Shown here: positions 20,309 to 30,322 of the stretch, one piece after another
Position numbering within the stretch: the stretch's first letter is position 1
Layout: every line of letters starts with the position of its first letter
Source: Neobacillus endophyticus
GTDB lineage: Bacteria > Bacillota > Bacilli > Bacillales > Cytobacillaceae
Assembly (NCBI RefSeq): GCF_013248975.1
Contig: NZ_JABRWH010000001.1
Span: 434,001 to 498,000, forward strand
Reading direction: 5' to 3'
DNA: 64,000 nt
Made by a program: the position numbers and the translations under genes
The notes under the pieces: model-generated
What the model saw: the letters and a program-made list of their open reading frames with translations, nothing else
Told to the model about the DNA's origin: nothing
The model's database searches: none

Positions 20309-20322
20309 AATAAGCGCTTTCA
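20309..20322 (-). promoter_or_regulatory. cre box (CcpA) upstream of the arabinose importer
   Basis: On the minus strand TGAAAGCGCTTATT matches 12 of 14 positions of the cre consensus TGWNANCGNTNWCA. It lies 88 bases before the chvE-like start codon. Carbon catabolite repression is therefore expected in addition to AraR control. Confidence 0.6.
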
Positions 20323-20357
20323 TTCCTGTGTAAAAAAATATCTTTTGAACTACTTAG

Positions 20358-20444
20358 CTGTATGTACAAGAAACATCTAATCTAAAAATCTATTAAATAC
20401 TTGTGCAACACTCCTTTTAAATTACTATTTATTGTACGTACAAT
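20358..20444 (-). promoter_or_regulatory. AraR boxes upstream of the arabinose importer operon
   Basis: ATTGTACGTACAAT (20431-20444) is a perfect 14-bp palindrome that matches the AraR operator core. A weaker site, CTGTATGTACAAG (20358-20370), lies 74 bp away. Between them, TTGCAC with TTAGAT 17 bp downstream on the minus strand is a plausible promoter. The stretch 20445-20680 holds no gene or clear motif. Confidence 0.7.
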
Positions 20445-20681
20445 TATTATAAGTCATTATTTTATCTTAGGCAATGTCTAAAATTAAAATGAATTTAAAT
20501 TTTTCCAAAAATACAATTTCCTTCTGAAAAGGTTATATCTTGAGATATACCGTTTAAACGCCTATAAAATATAGCTTTACAATACTTTTTTATTCATTTT
20601 TGAGCGCATCTTTTTTGAATAGAAAAATAGAAATTAATAAACTTTTTTTCAATATGGTTTATACATTTCAATATGTTCGTG

Positions 20682-20708
20682 TATAATTAAATTAAATTGT
20701 GCATACAA
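20682..20708 (+). promoter_or_regulatory. araR promoter -10 with overlapping AraR box
   Basis: TATAAT at 20682-20687 is a perfect -10 (only a weak TTTATA -35 upstream). TTGTGCATACAA at 20697-20708 matches the AraR core at 10 of 12 positions and covers the start point, which implies autorepression of araR. Confidence 0.5.
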
Positions 20709-20734
20709 GTCATTAGCGTTGAAAGTGGTGAACT

Positions 20735-21865
20735 ATGTTGAGACAAACCAAGCATCTCATGGTTAAGGATAAAATAAAAGAATGGATTAATAGCGGGGAA
20801 GTTAAGCCAGGTGAAAAAATATATTCTGAAAATGAACTTGTCAAAATTTTTGGTGTCAGCCGCCATACTGTACGCCAGGCAGTCGGGGATTTGGTGCACG
20901 AAGGCTGGTTATATAGAGAACAAGGTGCTGGTACTTTTTGTGCGAATGGAATCACTCAAAATAAGCCTAATCAACACTTCCCTCGTACAAGCGGCAAAAA
21001 TATTGGTGTAATTACCACCTACATTTCTGATTATATTTTTCCTTCTATTATCAAAGGAATTGAATCATATTTAACTGATCAAGGGTATTCATTAACCTTT
21101 GCATGTACAGATAATAATATTGAAAAAGAAAAACAATGTTTACAAAGTATGCTCAGCAGAAACATAGATGGGCTAATCGTTGAGCCTACTAAGAGCAGCA
21201 GTTATAATCCAAATGTTAATTATTACTTGGAATTAGAACAAAACAATATCCCGTATTTAATGATTAACCAGTATTATCCTCAATTGGTTCCGCCACATAT
21301 TATTGTGAACGATGAAAAGGGCGGATATATGGGCACAGAACACTTAATTAAACTGGGACATGAAAAAATAATAGGTATTTTCAAAACGGACGATTTGCAA
21401 GGTGTACATCGAATGCAAGGATTTATTAAAGCATTTAGAGAAAATAACATTACCTTATCACCTGATATGATTATTACATTTTCAACTGAAGAAGTAGATA
21501 CAGTATTATTAGAAAAAGTAAGGAAAGTACTCGAAACATCAGATGAAATGCCGACAGGAGTCTTTTGCTATAATGATCAAGTGGCGATATCTGTATTAAA
21601 TTTATTCAGAGAACTTGAATTAAGAGTACCTGAGGATATTTCTGTAGTAGGTTTTGATGATTCCTATTTAGCTGAAGCAACAGAAACAAAACTTACATCT
21701 CTTTCCCATCCAAAGTTGGAAATGGGAATCGCTGCAGCAAAATGGATTGTCTCTGCAGTGGAGAAGAGAAATCAAAACGATAAACATTCCATCGTATTTG
21801 AACCTGAATTAATCATAAGAAGTTCCACTGCTCCTGTAAAAGGAGAAGTAACTCAAGAAACGTAA
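20735..21865 (+). CDS. araR: arabinose-responsive repressor AraR
   Basis: A 376-aa chimeric regulator with an N-terminal GntR-type winged helix (residues about 1-70, ENELVKIFGVSRHTVRQAVGDLV) and a C-terminal LacI/GalR-type sugar-binding domain (IGVITTYISDYIFPSIIKGIE to PELIIRSS). In B. subtilis, AraR represses arabinose genes until it binds L-arabinose. Start ATG 20735 has GTGGTGA upstream. It is divergent from the importer genes and has AraR boxes at its own promoter and at both arabinose operons. No separate intrinsic terminator is evident before repeat copy 2. Confidence 0.95.
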   Translation: MLRQTKHLMVKDKIKEWINSGEVKPGEKIYSENELVKIFGVSRHTVRQAVGDLVHEGWLYREQGAGTFCANGITQNKPNQHFPRTSGKNIGVITTYISDYIFPSIIKGIESYLTDQGYSLTFACTDNNIEKEKQCLQSMLSRNIDGLIVEPTKSSSYNPNVNYYLELEQNNIPYLMINQYYPQLVPPHIIVNDEKGGYMGTEHLIKLGHEKIIGIFKTDDLQGVHRMQGFIKAFRENNITLSPDMIITFSTEEVDTVLLEKVRKVLETSDEMPTGVFCYNDQVAISVLNLFRELELRVPEDISVVGFDDSYLAEATETKLTSLSHPKLEMGIAAAKWIVSAVEKRNQNDKHSIVFEPELIIRSSTAPVKGEVTQET

Positions 21866-21884
21866 ATTAAAGGATGTTTTGTTT

Positions 21885-22024
21885 AAGAAAACTCGCCAAC
21901 TGGCGAGCCTAGCAGGGAGAGACAGAGGCGTAGTTCGCCGAATAGCACAGCTTTTAATGCACGAAACATCCTTAGTGCACTTATTCCTGATAGGAAAGTT
22001 ATACTTTCCTTCGGCTGAAAAAAG
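21885..22024 (-). repeat. terminator-docked multi-hairpin repeat, copy 2
   Basis: Shortest of three copies. It shares AAGAAAACTCGCC, GACAGAGGCGTAGTTCGCCGAA, CCTTAGTGCACTTAT and the GGAAAG/CTTTCC hairpin, but lacks about 20 bases around the middle hairpin. Its AAAAAA edge merges with the bidirectional terminator at 22021-22064. It lies between the convergent araR and HPr genes. Confidence 0.8.
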
Positions 22025-22064
22025 ACATCACATTTCGCTTTTTAGCGAAATGTGATGTCTTTTT
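22021..22064. terminator. bidirectional intrinsic terminator
   Basis: A perfect 20-bp stem (22021-22040 with 22045-22064, TTTT loop on the plus strand) is flanked by A and T tracts on either side. It can stop the PTS operon message coming from the right and any araR read-through from the left. Confidence 0.95.
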
Positions 22065-22082
22065 TCTGATATGGAGGGATGC

Positions 22083-22349
22083 TTATTCAGCTAATCCTTC
22101 TTTTTTCATCACATCTTCGAGTGCTTGAATCGTTTCTTCTGCATCTTCTCCCTCGGCGATCACTTTAATTTCGGCACCGCTAGGGATTCCAAGTGACATA
22201 ACACCCATAATCGATTTAAGGTTTACTTCTTTTCCTTTATAATCTAATTTTACTTCTGATTTAAATTTGGATGCAGTGCTGACTAATACTGTTGCCGGAC
22301 GGGCATGGATACCAGCCTGGTCGACTACTTTGAATGTTTTTTCTGCCAT
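22083..22349 (-). CDS. ptsH: HPr phosphocarrier protein
   Basis: The small PTS phosphocarrier that passes phosphate from enzyme I to enzymes II, 88 aa. His15 in GIHARPA is the phosphorylation site used by enzyme I. Ser46 in [11 protein letters not shown] is the HPr-kinase site used in CcpA signalling. Both are intact, so it is HPr and not a Crh-type protein. AAGGAGG precedes ATG 22349. Unusually, it is not next to ptsI but is the last gene of a beta-glucoside PTS operon, 41 bases after the GH1 gene. It may be a second, substrate-induced HPr or the organism's only one. Confidence 0.95.
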   Translation of the reverse strand: MAEKTFKVVDQAGIHARPATVLVSTASKFKSEVKLDYKGKEVNLKSIMGVMSLGIPSGAEIKVIAEGEDAEETIQALEDVMKKEGLAE

Positions 22350-22390
22350 GAGTTTTCCTCCTTTTTAGTTATATAGTTAATTTGCCCAAA

Positions 22391-23872
<1,482 letters not shown>

Positions 23873-23887
23873 TCACCGGAACAACAT

Positions 23888-25216
23888 TTACGCCTCTACC
23901 TTATTAAAAAACTGAGGAAGATACTCTCTATGTGCTTCAAGCATATCATCCAAGATTGCCTTTGCTATCTTATCGGATGGAACTAAAGGATTGATGGTCA
24001 TTGCTAAAAGTGCTGTGTTATAGTTTCCTGATACAGCCGCTTCTGCAGCGACCCGTTCAAACGATTTGATTTGCTGTACAAGTCCGCGGACTGCTACTGG
24101 AAGATCACCAACCGAAATTGGCCTAGGACCTTCTTTTGTAATAATGCAGTTCACTTCAACAGCAGACTCATCTGGAATACTAGCGATTGCACCGTTATTT
24201 CTTGTGTTAACAGGCTGAATATCGCGTTTGTCATTATAAATGGAATTTATTAGGTTGCATGCTGCATCACTGTAATAAGCGCCGCCTCGTTTTTCCAATT
24301 GCGGTGGTTTGATCGCCAATTCAGGATCTTTATAAAGCTCGAATAACTCTTTTTCCACTTGCTTAACTACTTCTGCACGTGTGCCGACAGTGTTGGCCGC
24401 TTCCAATTCTTCTTCCAGCATTTCTTGTGTTTTATAATAATAGCGATGATAGCCGCATGGAATGGCATGTAAAGCGCGAAGGAAATCAGGTTCCCAGCCT
24501 ATTGCAGCTATATTTTTCATAGATAGGGCATTCTTGGGGTCAGCCATTTTTTCAATGACCTCATCAAGAACACTCACACCATCTAAGTAAACATTTAGGC
24601 CGAAGACCATATGATTAAGTCCGGCAAAATCCACTTGAATTCTTTCTGGTTCCACGTCAAACATCTTTGCGATACCCATCCTTATGCCAACAGGAACATT
24701 GCACAATCCAACTACCTTTTTGATGTTGCTATAGCGGAGAACTGCTTCTGTTACCATTCCCGCGGGATTGGTAAAGTTAACGAGCCATGCGTTAGGACAT
24801 AATTCTTCCATGTCTTTGCAAATCTCAAGAATCACAGGAATTGTCCTTAAACCTTTGAACAATCCGCCTGGACCGTTTGTCTCTTGACCAATCACATTGT
24901 ATTTCAGTGGGATTCTTTCATCTTTTGCGCGTGCATCTAACAAACCGACGCGGAATTGTGTTGTTACAAAGTCAGCATCCTTAAGCGCTGACCTGCGATC
25001 TAGGGTTAAATGAACTTCGATGGGAAGTCCTGCTTTTTCCACCATCCTTTTGGCAAGTGCACCGACAATGTTTAGTTTTTCTTCCCCTGCAGGAATATCA
25101 ACGAGCCATAGTTCACGAACTGGAAGCTCATCGTACCGCTTGATGAATCCTTCGACTAATTCGGGCGTGTAACTTGAGCCGCCGCCGATTGTGACAATTT
25201 TTATTCCTTTTTTCAT
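23888..25216 (-). CDS. licH: 6-phospho-beta-glucosidase, glycoside hydrolase family 4 (LicH-like)
   Basis: An NAD+/metal-dependent GH4 enzyme acting on beta-glucoside 6-phosphates, 442 aa. The N terminus KIVTIGGGSSYTPELVEGF is typical of the LicH/CelF branch. The metal ligands are expected at Cys in VVGLCNVPVG and His in FAGLNHMVFG. Its ATG overlaps the licA stop (ATGA), and GGAGGTG lies upstream inside licA. It gives the operon two unrelated phospho-beta-glucosidases. Confidence 0.95.
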   Translation of the reverse strand: MKKGIKIVTIGGGSSYTPELVEGFIKRYDELPVRELWLVDIPAGEEKLNIVGALAKRMVEKAGLPIEVHLTLDRRSALKDADFVTTQFRVGLLDARAKDERIPLKYNVIGQETNGPGGLFKGLRTIPVILEICKDMEELCPNAWLVNFTNPAGMVTEAVLRYSNIKKVVGLCNVPVGIRMGIAKMFDVEPERIQVDFAGLNHMVFGLNVYLDGVSVLDEVIEKMADPKNALSMKNIAAIGWEPDFLRALHAIPCGYHRYYYKTQEMLEEELEAANTVGTRAEVVKQVEKELFELYKDPELAIKPPQLEKRGGAYYSDAACNLINSIYNDKRDIQPVNTRNNGAIASIPDESAVEVNCIITKEGPRPISVGDLPVAVRGLVQQIKSFERVAAEAAVSGNYNTALLAMTINPLVPSDKIAKAILDDMLEAHREYLPQFFNKVEA

Positions 25217-25542
25217 GAACGAACACCTCCGGACTGTTTTACTGTCTCATATAGATCAACAAATTCAGTTGCCAAATCTCTCATCGTGATCGCATTCATT
25301 AAGTGGTCCTGGGCATGAACCATTAGCAGAGATACTTCGGTTCTTTCACCTCTTACTTCTTTTTGAACCAAAGATGTTTGAATATGATGTGCTTCATTCA
25401 GGGCATCGCCTGCTTCTTTTAACTTTTCACGCGCAGTCGTGAAATCGCCTTGTTTGGCTGCCATAATCGCTTCCATGGAGGCGCTTTTTCCATTACCTCC
25501 ATGAAGGATAATTTGAAAAATAATTTCTTCTAAGTTTTCCAT
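25213..25542 (-). CDS. licA: PTS lactose/cellobiose-type IIA component
   Basis: Cytosolic enzyme IIA that receives phosphate from HPr, 109 aa, all-helical trimeric type. The active His is His76 in the VHAQDHLM motif. The start is ATG 25542 (protein MENLEEIIFQIILHGGNGKS). Eighteen upstream codons are rejected because the family begins here. It is the third gene of the licB-licC-licA-licH order. Confidence 0.95.
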   Translation of the reverse strand: MENLEEIIFQIILHGGNGKSASMEAIMAAKQGDFTTAREKLKEAGDALNEAHHIQTSLVQKEVRGERTEVSLLMVHAQDHLMNAITMRDLATEFVDLYETVKQSGGVRS

Positions 25543-25642
25543 CCTTCTCTTCCTCTCACGACAATGATAGCTGACAAGGGTCTGAATCCCCGCCATTGCA
25601 GATAAAGAACTGACTTTTGGTTGAGGAGTCCGACCCTTTTAA

Positions 25643-25656
25643 TTGTAACGCTTACA
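25643..25656 (-). promoter_or_regulatory. weak cre-like site between licC and licA
   Basis: On the minus strand TGTAAGCGTTACAA matches 12 of 14 cre positions. It lies inside the operon between two genes, where a CcpA roadblock is conceivable, but it may be chance. Confidence 0.3.
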
Positions 25657-25666
25657 TAACTACTTA

Positions 25667-26995
25667 TTAAACTGCTTTATGTGATGATTCAAATTCTACT
25701 TCTTGTTTCTTCAACATTTTGTCATACATCATAAAGAATGGCAGATAAATGAAGAAGTCCATCGCTAAGTTAAATGCTTGCATAATGGAACCGGAGATGG
25801 ATCCTGTGGCTAAAAATCCGCTAATAATTGGAGGTGTTGTCCAAGGTACAGCAACACCATTAGGTCTGGCAACCAACCCTAAATCCATGCCAATATATGT
25901 TGCCACAATGTTCATTAATGGTGCCAAGATAAATGGTATAACCAGTAGTGGGTTCATAACAACCGGGGCTCCGAAAGTAACTGGTTCATTAATTTCAAAG
26001 ATACCAGGACCGATCGCCAATTTACCAAGTTGTTTCAACTGTCCTGACTTAGCAAAGAATATGAACAGTATAACAAGACCAAACGTTGCACCAGAACCGC
26101 CTAAGTGTACAAAATTATCAAAGAATTGTTGCGTGATAATGTGTGGCAGCGGTTTATGTGCTGCATAAGCTGAGGCGTTGTCACCCATAGCTCCTAACCA
26201 GATCGGGCCCATTACACCGCCTACAATGTTCGCTCCGTGGAGCCCGCATACCCATAATAATGACACTAACAATTCAGCAATTAGCGAGCCCCATAAGCTT
26301 GTACCTAATACGCCAAGCGGTCCGCCAAGGATGTCGCCAACGATATTAAATAAGCTGCCGAAATGAGTATTTTCAACAATTAGACGCAGTGCCCAAACGA
26401 TTACGATTACAGCAAAACCAGGAATAAGTGCGACGAACGATTTTGATACAGCTGGAGGAACGCCATCAGGCATTCTGATTACGATGTTTTTCTTTACAAT
26501 CCAACGATAAACTTCAGTTGAACCTAATGCAATTAACATAGCTACAAATAAACCCTTACTTCCCATTAAAGCAACTGGAATACCACCTGATACTTCGATT
26601 GCAGTTTTTGCACCAGCTGGAGTGAAAGGAATTTGGAATGGAGCTGCAAGTAAGAAAGCACAGACTGAGATGACTCCAGCTGTTACTCCATCAATTTCAT
26701 ATGCCTCTGCCAAACGATACGCAATACCGAATGCTGCGATTAGACCCATCATATTGAATGTTGCATCAACTGGATAGGATAATTTGGTTGCAAAAGATTT
26801 TCCAAATGTGTTTGCCAGCCAATCTGAGTAGTGAGGAAATGGCAAGTTACCAAGGATGAGGAATACTGAACCGATGATAATCATGGGCATTGCAAGTGCG
26901 ATACCGTCACGAAGAGCGCCAAGATGCTTTTGCCCAGCTAGCTTACCAGCTACCGGCATAAAATATTTTTCCATGAATTGAAATAACTTGTTCAT
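25667..26995 (-). CDS. licC: PTS cellobiose-type IIC permease
   Basis: The membrane channel of a lactose/cellobiose-family PTS, 442 aa, with about ten hydrophobic segments. Family segments include LRDGIALAMPMIIIGSVFLIL, GIFEINEPVTFGAPVVMNP and WTTPPIISGFLATG. The start is ATG 26995 with AAGGAG 8 bases upstream; the GTG at 27004 lies too close to that site. It is preceded by licB with almost no gap. Confidence 0.95.
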   Translation of the reverse strand: MNKLFQFMEKYFMPVAGKLAGQKHLGALRDGIALAMPMIIIGSVFLILGNLPFPHYSDWLANTFGKSFATKLSYPVDATFNMMGLIAAFGIAYRLAEAYEIDGVTAGVISVCAFLLAAPFQIPFTPAGAKTAIEVSGGIPVALMGSKGLFVAMLIALGSTEVYRWIVKKNIVIRMPDGVPPAVSKSFVALIPGFAVIVIVWALRLIVENTHFGSLFNIVGDILGGPLGVLGTSLWGSLIAELLVSLLWVCGLHGANIVGGVMGPIWLGAMGDNASAYAAHKPLPHIITQQFFDNFVHLGGSGATFGLVILFIFFAKSGQLKQLGKLAIGPGIFEINEPVTFGAPVVMNPLLVIPFILAPLMNIVATYIGMDLGLVARPNGVAVPWTTPPIISGFLATGSISGSIMQAFNLAMDFFIYLPFFMMYDKMLKKQEVEFESSHKAV

Positions 26996-27007
26996 TTTCC
27001 CCACTCC

Positions 27008-27319
27008 TTATTTTTTAGAATTAATAAGTGCCAAAGCTGTTTTTAAAACTTCAGGACCATTACACATCCCATAGTGAACTGGATTAATGGCATCAACGGG
27101 GACTCCTTTTTCTTCACCTAATTTTTTAAACTGAGAGAGTAAATAACGCACTTGCGGGCCAAGCAATACAACGTCTGCATGATCTATTTGACTTTTTGCC
27201 TGATCGGCGCTTTCTGCCCAGATTTTGCAATCCAGCCCCTGGTCTGCTGCTGCTTTCTCCATTTTTGTAACTAATAAGCTAGTAGACATCCCTGCTGCAC
27301 AACATAGTAAGATGTTCAT
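27008..27319 (-). CDS. licB: PTS cellobiose-type IIB component
   Basis: Cytosolic enzyme IIB that transfers phosphate to the incoming sugar, 103 aa. The phospho-acceptor is Cys7 in [14 protein letters not shown]. The C-terminal half has [15 protein letters not shown] and [17 protein letters not shown]. Strong AGGAGG precedes ATG 27319. It is the first gene after a promoter region that carries a cre box and a palindrome. A paralogue lies at 27744-28070. Confidence 0.95.
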   Translation of the reverse strand: MNILLCCAAGMSTSLLVTKMEKAAADQGLDCKIWAESADQAKSQIDHADVVLLGPQVRYLLSQFKKLGEEKGVPVDAINPVHYGMCNGPEVLKTALALINSKK

Positions 27320-27470
27320 TTTGACTTCCTCCTAAATATGGTTATTTAATATTTTTCAAGAGAAGAGTTTCAGTGCATCAATAACGAATGATTATTCCTT
27401 TATCCTACTCACGAAAACTGCTTCTGCTTTAACCCTATGTAGGACTTTTGCGCCCTCTCTTGATGATTTT

Positions 27471-27528
27471 ATTGTATTTTAAAAGCGCTTTCATTTACAC
27501 ACACCATTTTTCCGTTGCGCAACGGAAA
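27471..27528 (-). promoter_or_regulatory. promoter region of the beta-glucoside operon: palindrome, cre box and -10
   Basis: On the minus strand, from upstream to downstream: a perfect 20-bp palindrome TTTCCGTTGCGCAACGGAAA (27509-27528), a cre box TGAAAGCGCTTTTA (27480-27493, 13 of 14) and TACAAT (27471-27476, -10 like). No good -35 is present, as expected for an activator-dependent promoter. The TTTCC...GGAAA arms resemble what I recall of CelR-type sites in streptococci. I infer it is the LicR-type activator site and that CcpA blocks the core promoter. Confidence 0.6.
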
Positions 27529-27582
27529 TCGTTATTTGAAATATAAGAAAATTAAAATCATTTTCAAGTGTTTGTCCATAGT

Positions 27583-27739
27583 AAAGAAAACTCGCCGACT
27601 AGCGAGCCCGTTAGGGCGAAGACAGAGGTGTAGTTCGTCGAAAAGGATAGCTTCTCGACTGCGAGGCTAATGCTCACGAAGCATTCCTTAGTGCACTTAT
27701 GCCTGATAGGAAATTTACACATTCCTATCTGCTAAAAAA
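27583..27739 (-). repeat. terminator-docked multi-hairpin repeat, copy 3
   Basis: About 157 bp, closely similar to copy 1 over its full length (AAGAAAACTCGCCGACT, GCGAAGACAGAGG, GCTAATGCTCACGAAGC, CTTATGCCTGATAGG). Several stem positions differ, leaving the GATAGGAA/TTCCTATC stem at 8 bp. Its AAAAAAG edge is the T-tract of the terminator of the second IIB gene. It lies between the two IIB genes, upstream of the operon's promoter region. Confidence 0.8.
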
Positions 27740-27760
27740 GAGATCAGCAGTTTGCTGACC
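27733..27760 (-). terminator. intrinsic terminator overlapping the stop of the second IIB gene
   Basis: On the minus strand GGTCAGCA pairs with TGCTGATC (AAC loop, one G-T end pair) and is followed by TCTTTTTT. The stem contains the last codons and the TGA stop of the IIB gene, so termination would be coupled to the end of translation. Confidence 0.75.
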
Positions 27761-28070
27761 CTTTCATTTCTTTATAAAGCCGTTCTGCCGTTCGTAAAAC
27801 TTCCTTGCCATTGAAAGTGCCGTAATGAACGGTATCTATTACAGCGACAGGAATTCCCTTTTTATCGCCCAATTTCTTAAATTCGTTAAACATATAGCGA
27901 ACATGCGGTCCAAGAAGAAGGACATCTGCTTTATTGATTTCCCTTATTACCACATCAATGGGAACCGCCCATATTTGACATGAAAGATTTTGTTCCAATG
28001 CACTTTTTTGCATTTTGGAGACCAATAAACTGGTTGACATTCCTGCGGAACAACACAATAAAATATTCAT
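27744..28070 (-). CDS. second PTS cellobiose-type IIB component
   Basis: A paralogue of licB, 108 aa, with the same active-site motif [17 protein letters not shown] (Cys7) and [15 protein letters not shown]. It starts at ATG 28070 (GGGAGGAAT upstream) and lies 51 bases after the LicR-type regulator gene, with which it is probably co-transcribed. A terminator then separates it from the main PTS genes. It could be a spare IIB or one devoted to phosphorylating the regulator; the latter is speculation. Confidence 0.92.
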   Translation of the reverse strand: MNILLCCSAGMSTSLLVSKMQKSALEQNLSCQIWAVPIDVVIREINKADVLLLGPHVRYMFNEFKKLGDKKGIPVAVIDTVHYGTFNGKEVLRTAERLYKEMKGSANC

Positions 28071-28121
28071 TTTATTCCTCCCACTACGGCTTGAATCGAA
28101 TTTTATCTATTAAATACTGGA

Positions 28122-30059
28122 TTACCGTTTTCCAGAGAATACAGCCGTAAATTCCTTGTACGTTTTACATTTAATTAACTGTTGCACAATTTGACTATGA
28201 TCAATTAATTCAACAAGATTCTCATACATTTTTTGCAGCTCATTCGGGCTATTCTTCTCAACGCTTAACAAGCATACAAATTGCACTCTTTTCCCGCCCC
28301 AGTCAATGGGTTTCTTTAATGTACAGATCGTCCAAAATGTCGATTCCGTCTGTGGTGTAATCGGGTGAGGTATCGCAACAAAATTACCGTAGCTTGTTGG
28401 AGACAATCTCTCTCTTGCCAGCACACTTTCTAAAAATGTTTGATGAACCAATCCCAAAGACTGAAGCCGCTGACAAAGAAAATTAAGCACTTCTTCTCTA
28501 GTTTCAAAATTTCTCTGAAGAAAGACTAATTCCTCTTTCAGATATTGCAGCTTTTGTATACCTTCACCATTTAAAACTGCTTCGATTTTTTCAAAATCTC
28601 CTCCGCCTAAAATAGTATGTACTTGAATCACAGGAATTGGAAGATTAGTTGAAATAGGAATCGTACTAATGATGAAATCCATGGCATGGAAAGAAATTTG
28701 ATTTAGCTTGTAATAATCAGTCGTTCCGACAATTTCAACTTTATCACCAAATTTAGATTGCACCTTTGATGCTAATAACCTTGCACTCCCAACACCTGAG
28801 GCACAAACAATTAGACACCGTTTTACTCTTTTTCCTGTTTTTACGTTTTCAATTGCGGCCCCTAAATGGAGTGCGAGATAGCCAATTTCATTTTCATTTA
28901 TCTCAATATGCAGCTCACTTTTTATAACCAGACTAGCAATTACAGCTGCTTGAAATGCGGCAGGATATTTGGATTTAATTTCATCAATTAAAGGATTAGG
29001 CAGATTGATCCCGTAATGGTAGCGGTGGATTGCCGGTTTTAAATGAAGACAGATAGCGATATATAATTCCTGGTCATCTTTGATCCCCAGATTCAGTTCA
29101 TGGTCAATAGTATCCAGAACTTTATTCACAATGAAATCCACTTGTTCATCGATCATCTCGTGGATGGTGCTCTCATGAAGATGCAGTTCGGTTACCATCT
29201 TTGTCCCTAACAAATGAATAGTGACATAGGCGATCTCCGGCTCTGGAAAACTAATATCCAGCCCCTTTTCAAGCTCACTGACAATTTCTTTTGCCACTAG
29301 ATATTGTTTTTCGCTCTTTAGCTCAATTAAATCCTTATGAACCATCGTCATATATTTGTGACCTTTTATTCGATGATAAGCAATGGCGATATGAATAATG
29401 AGGTTGTTTAATCCAATATCCGAGAGACTAATATTGTGCAAACTTATTCGCTCCACAATCACTTTTCGAATATAGGATAAATCTTCTTTTGTATAAAGAG
29501 GAAGATCTGTATGTGTCAAATCAATATCATTTTCAAATTTATGAAAAAGATGATCTGCCATACACAATCGTAGCTTAAACTCGTCTCCATTTACCTTTAA
29601 GCCAAAGTTTGGGCGTTTTTCAAGTGTAATACCATAACGGCGAAGTATATGTTTAACGTCCTTTAAATCGTTTTGCAGCGTGGATCTGCTGACAAATATT
29701 TCATCTGCTAAGCAATCAAGCTTACAATAATCCTCAGCAAGTAATAAACGCTTGATAACATAAAGAATGCGATCTTCCGGCATGGTAGGAATTTCATCAT
29801 CATTTTCTTTATCCTGATCCACAATTCCAAGCAGGAGCTGACGAAAGATTTGGTCATCATGAATTTCCAGCTGATATCCTGTTCCTCTAATGGATTTAAT
29901 AGAGGCTCCAAAATCTTCAACTGTCGCTTCTAGCTCTTTTATATCATTTCTGACTGTTCTTGATGTCACCGCTAGAACCTTTGCCAAATACTCACTAGTC
30001 ACAGGTGTTTCCGCTTTCATTAATTCTCGCAGGATTGAAGTCATTCGAGAATTTAACAT
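28122..30059 (-). CDS. licR: PRD-containing transcriptional activator, LicR/ManR type
   Basis: A 645-aa PTS-controlled activator. Domains in order: N-terminal HTH (about 1-65, SRTVRNDIKELE), a second Mga-like HTH (about 115-140, SRSTLQNDLKDV), PRD1 with His223 and His229 (LIIHIAIAYHRIKG), PRD2 with His339 and His345 (CLHLKPAIHRYHYG), a IIB-like domain with Cys419 (LIVCASGVGSARLLASK) and a IIA-like domain with His565 (VAIPHPITP). The start is ATG 30059, behind a strong GGGAGGGGGG; a frame to 30107 is rejected. Its neighbours are all beta-glucoside PTS genes. Confidence 0.93.
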   Translation of the reverse strand: MLNSRMTSILRELMKAETPVTSEYLAKVLAVTSRTVRNDIKELEATVEDFGASIKSIRGTGYQLEIHDDQIFRQLLLGIVDQDKENDDEIPTMPEDRILYVIKRLLLAEDYCKLDCLADEIFVSRSTLQNDLKDVKHILRRYGITLEKRPNFGLKVNGDEFKLRLCMADHLFHKFENDIDLTHTDLPLYTKEDLSYIRKVIVERISLHNISLSDIGLNNLIIHIAIAYHRIKGHKYMTMVHKDLIELKSEKQYLVAKEIVSELEKGLDISFPEPEIAYVTIHLLGTKMVTELHLHESTIHEMIDEQVDFIVNKVLDTIDHELNLGIKDDQELYIAICLHLKPAIHRYHYGINLPNPLIDEIKSKYPAAFQAAVIASLVIKSELHIEINENEIGYLALHLGAAIENVKTGKRVKRCLIVCASGVGSARLLASKVQSKFGDKVEIVGTTDYYKLNQISFHAMDFIISTIPISTNLPIPVIQVHTILGGGDFEKIEAVLNGEGIQKLQYLKEELVFLQRNFETREEVLNFLCQRLQSLGLVHQTFLESVLARERLSPTSYGNFVAIPHPITPQTESTFWTICTLKKPIDWGGKRVQFVCLLSVEKNSPNELQKMYENLVELIDHSQIVQQLIKCKTYKEFTAVFSGKR

Positions 30060-30187
30060 GCGTCCCCCCTCCCTTCCTAACAAAATTCGATTTTCTTTAA
30101 CCAACATTCTACCATATTAATCTATTTTCGATAACGGTAATATGACAATTCTCCCTTGCCATCTATTAGATTTAGAAACTAAATTTC

Positions 30188-30203
30188 CATATGATATCAT
30201 ATG
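30188..30203. promoter_or_regulatory. perfect 16-bp palindrome between licR and the lactonase gene
   Basis: CATATGATATCATATG is a perfect palindrome in the 263-bp divergent region (30060-30322). It lies 129 bases upstream of licR and 119 bases upstream of the lactonase gene. It may be an operator for either gene. No strong sigma-A promoter is obvious there. Confidence 0.35.
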
Positions 30204-30322
30204 TTTCTCCTCTTTTTGAAATCTTCTTACATTTAAATAAGAAACCTAGACTGCAAATTTTAATAATATGGGAGGTATATGTTAAACTAAAAGCGTGAAT
30301 TTACATAGAGGAGCTAAATAAA

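Noticed and set aside
22083..22349. Crh (catabolite-repression HPr)
   Set aside because: His15 is present in an intact HARPA motif; Crh lacks this histidine.
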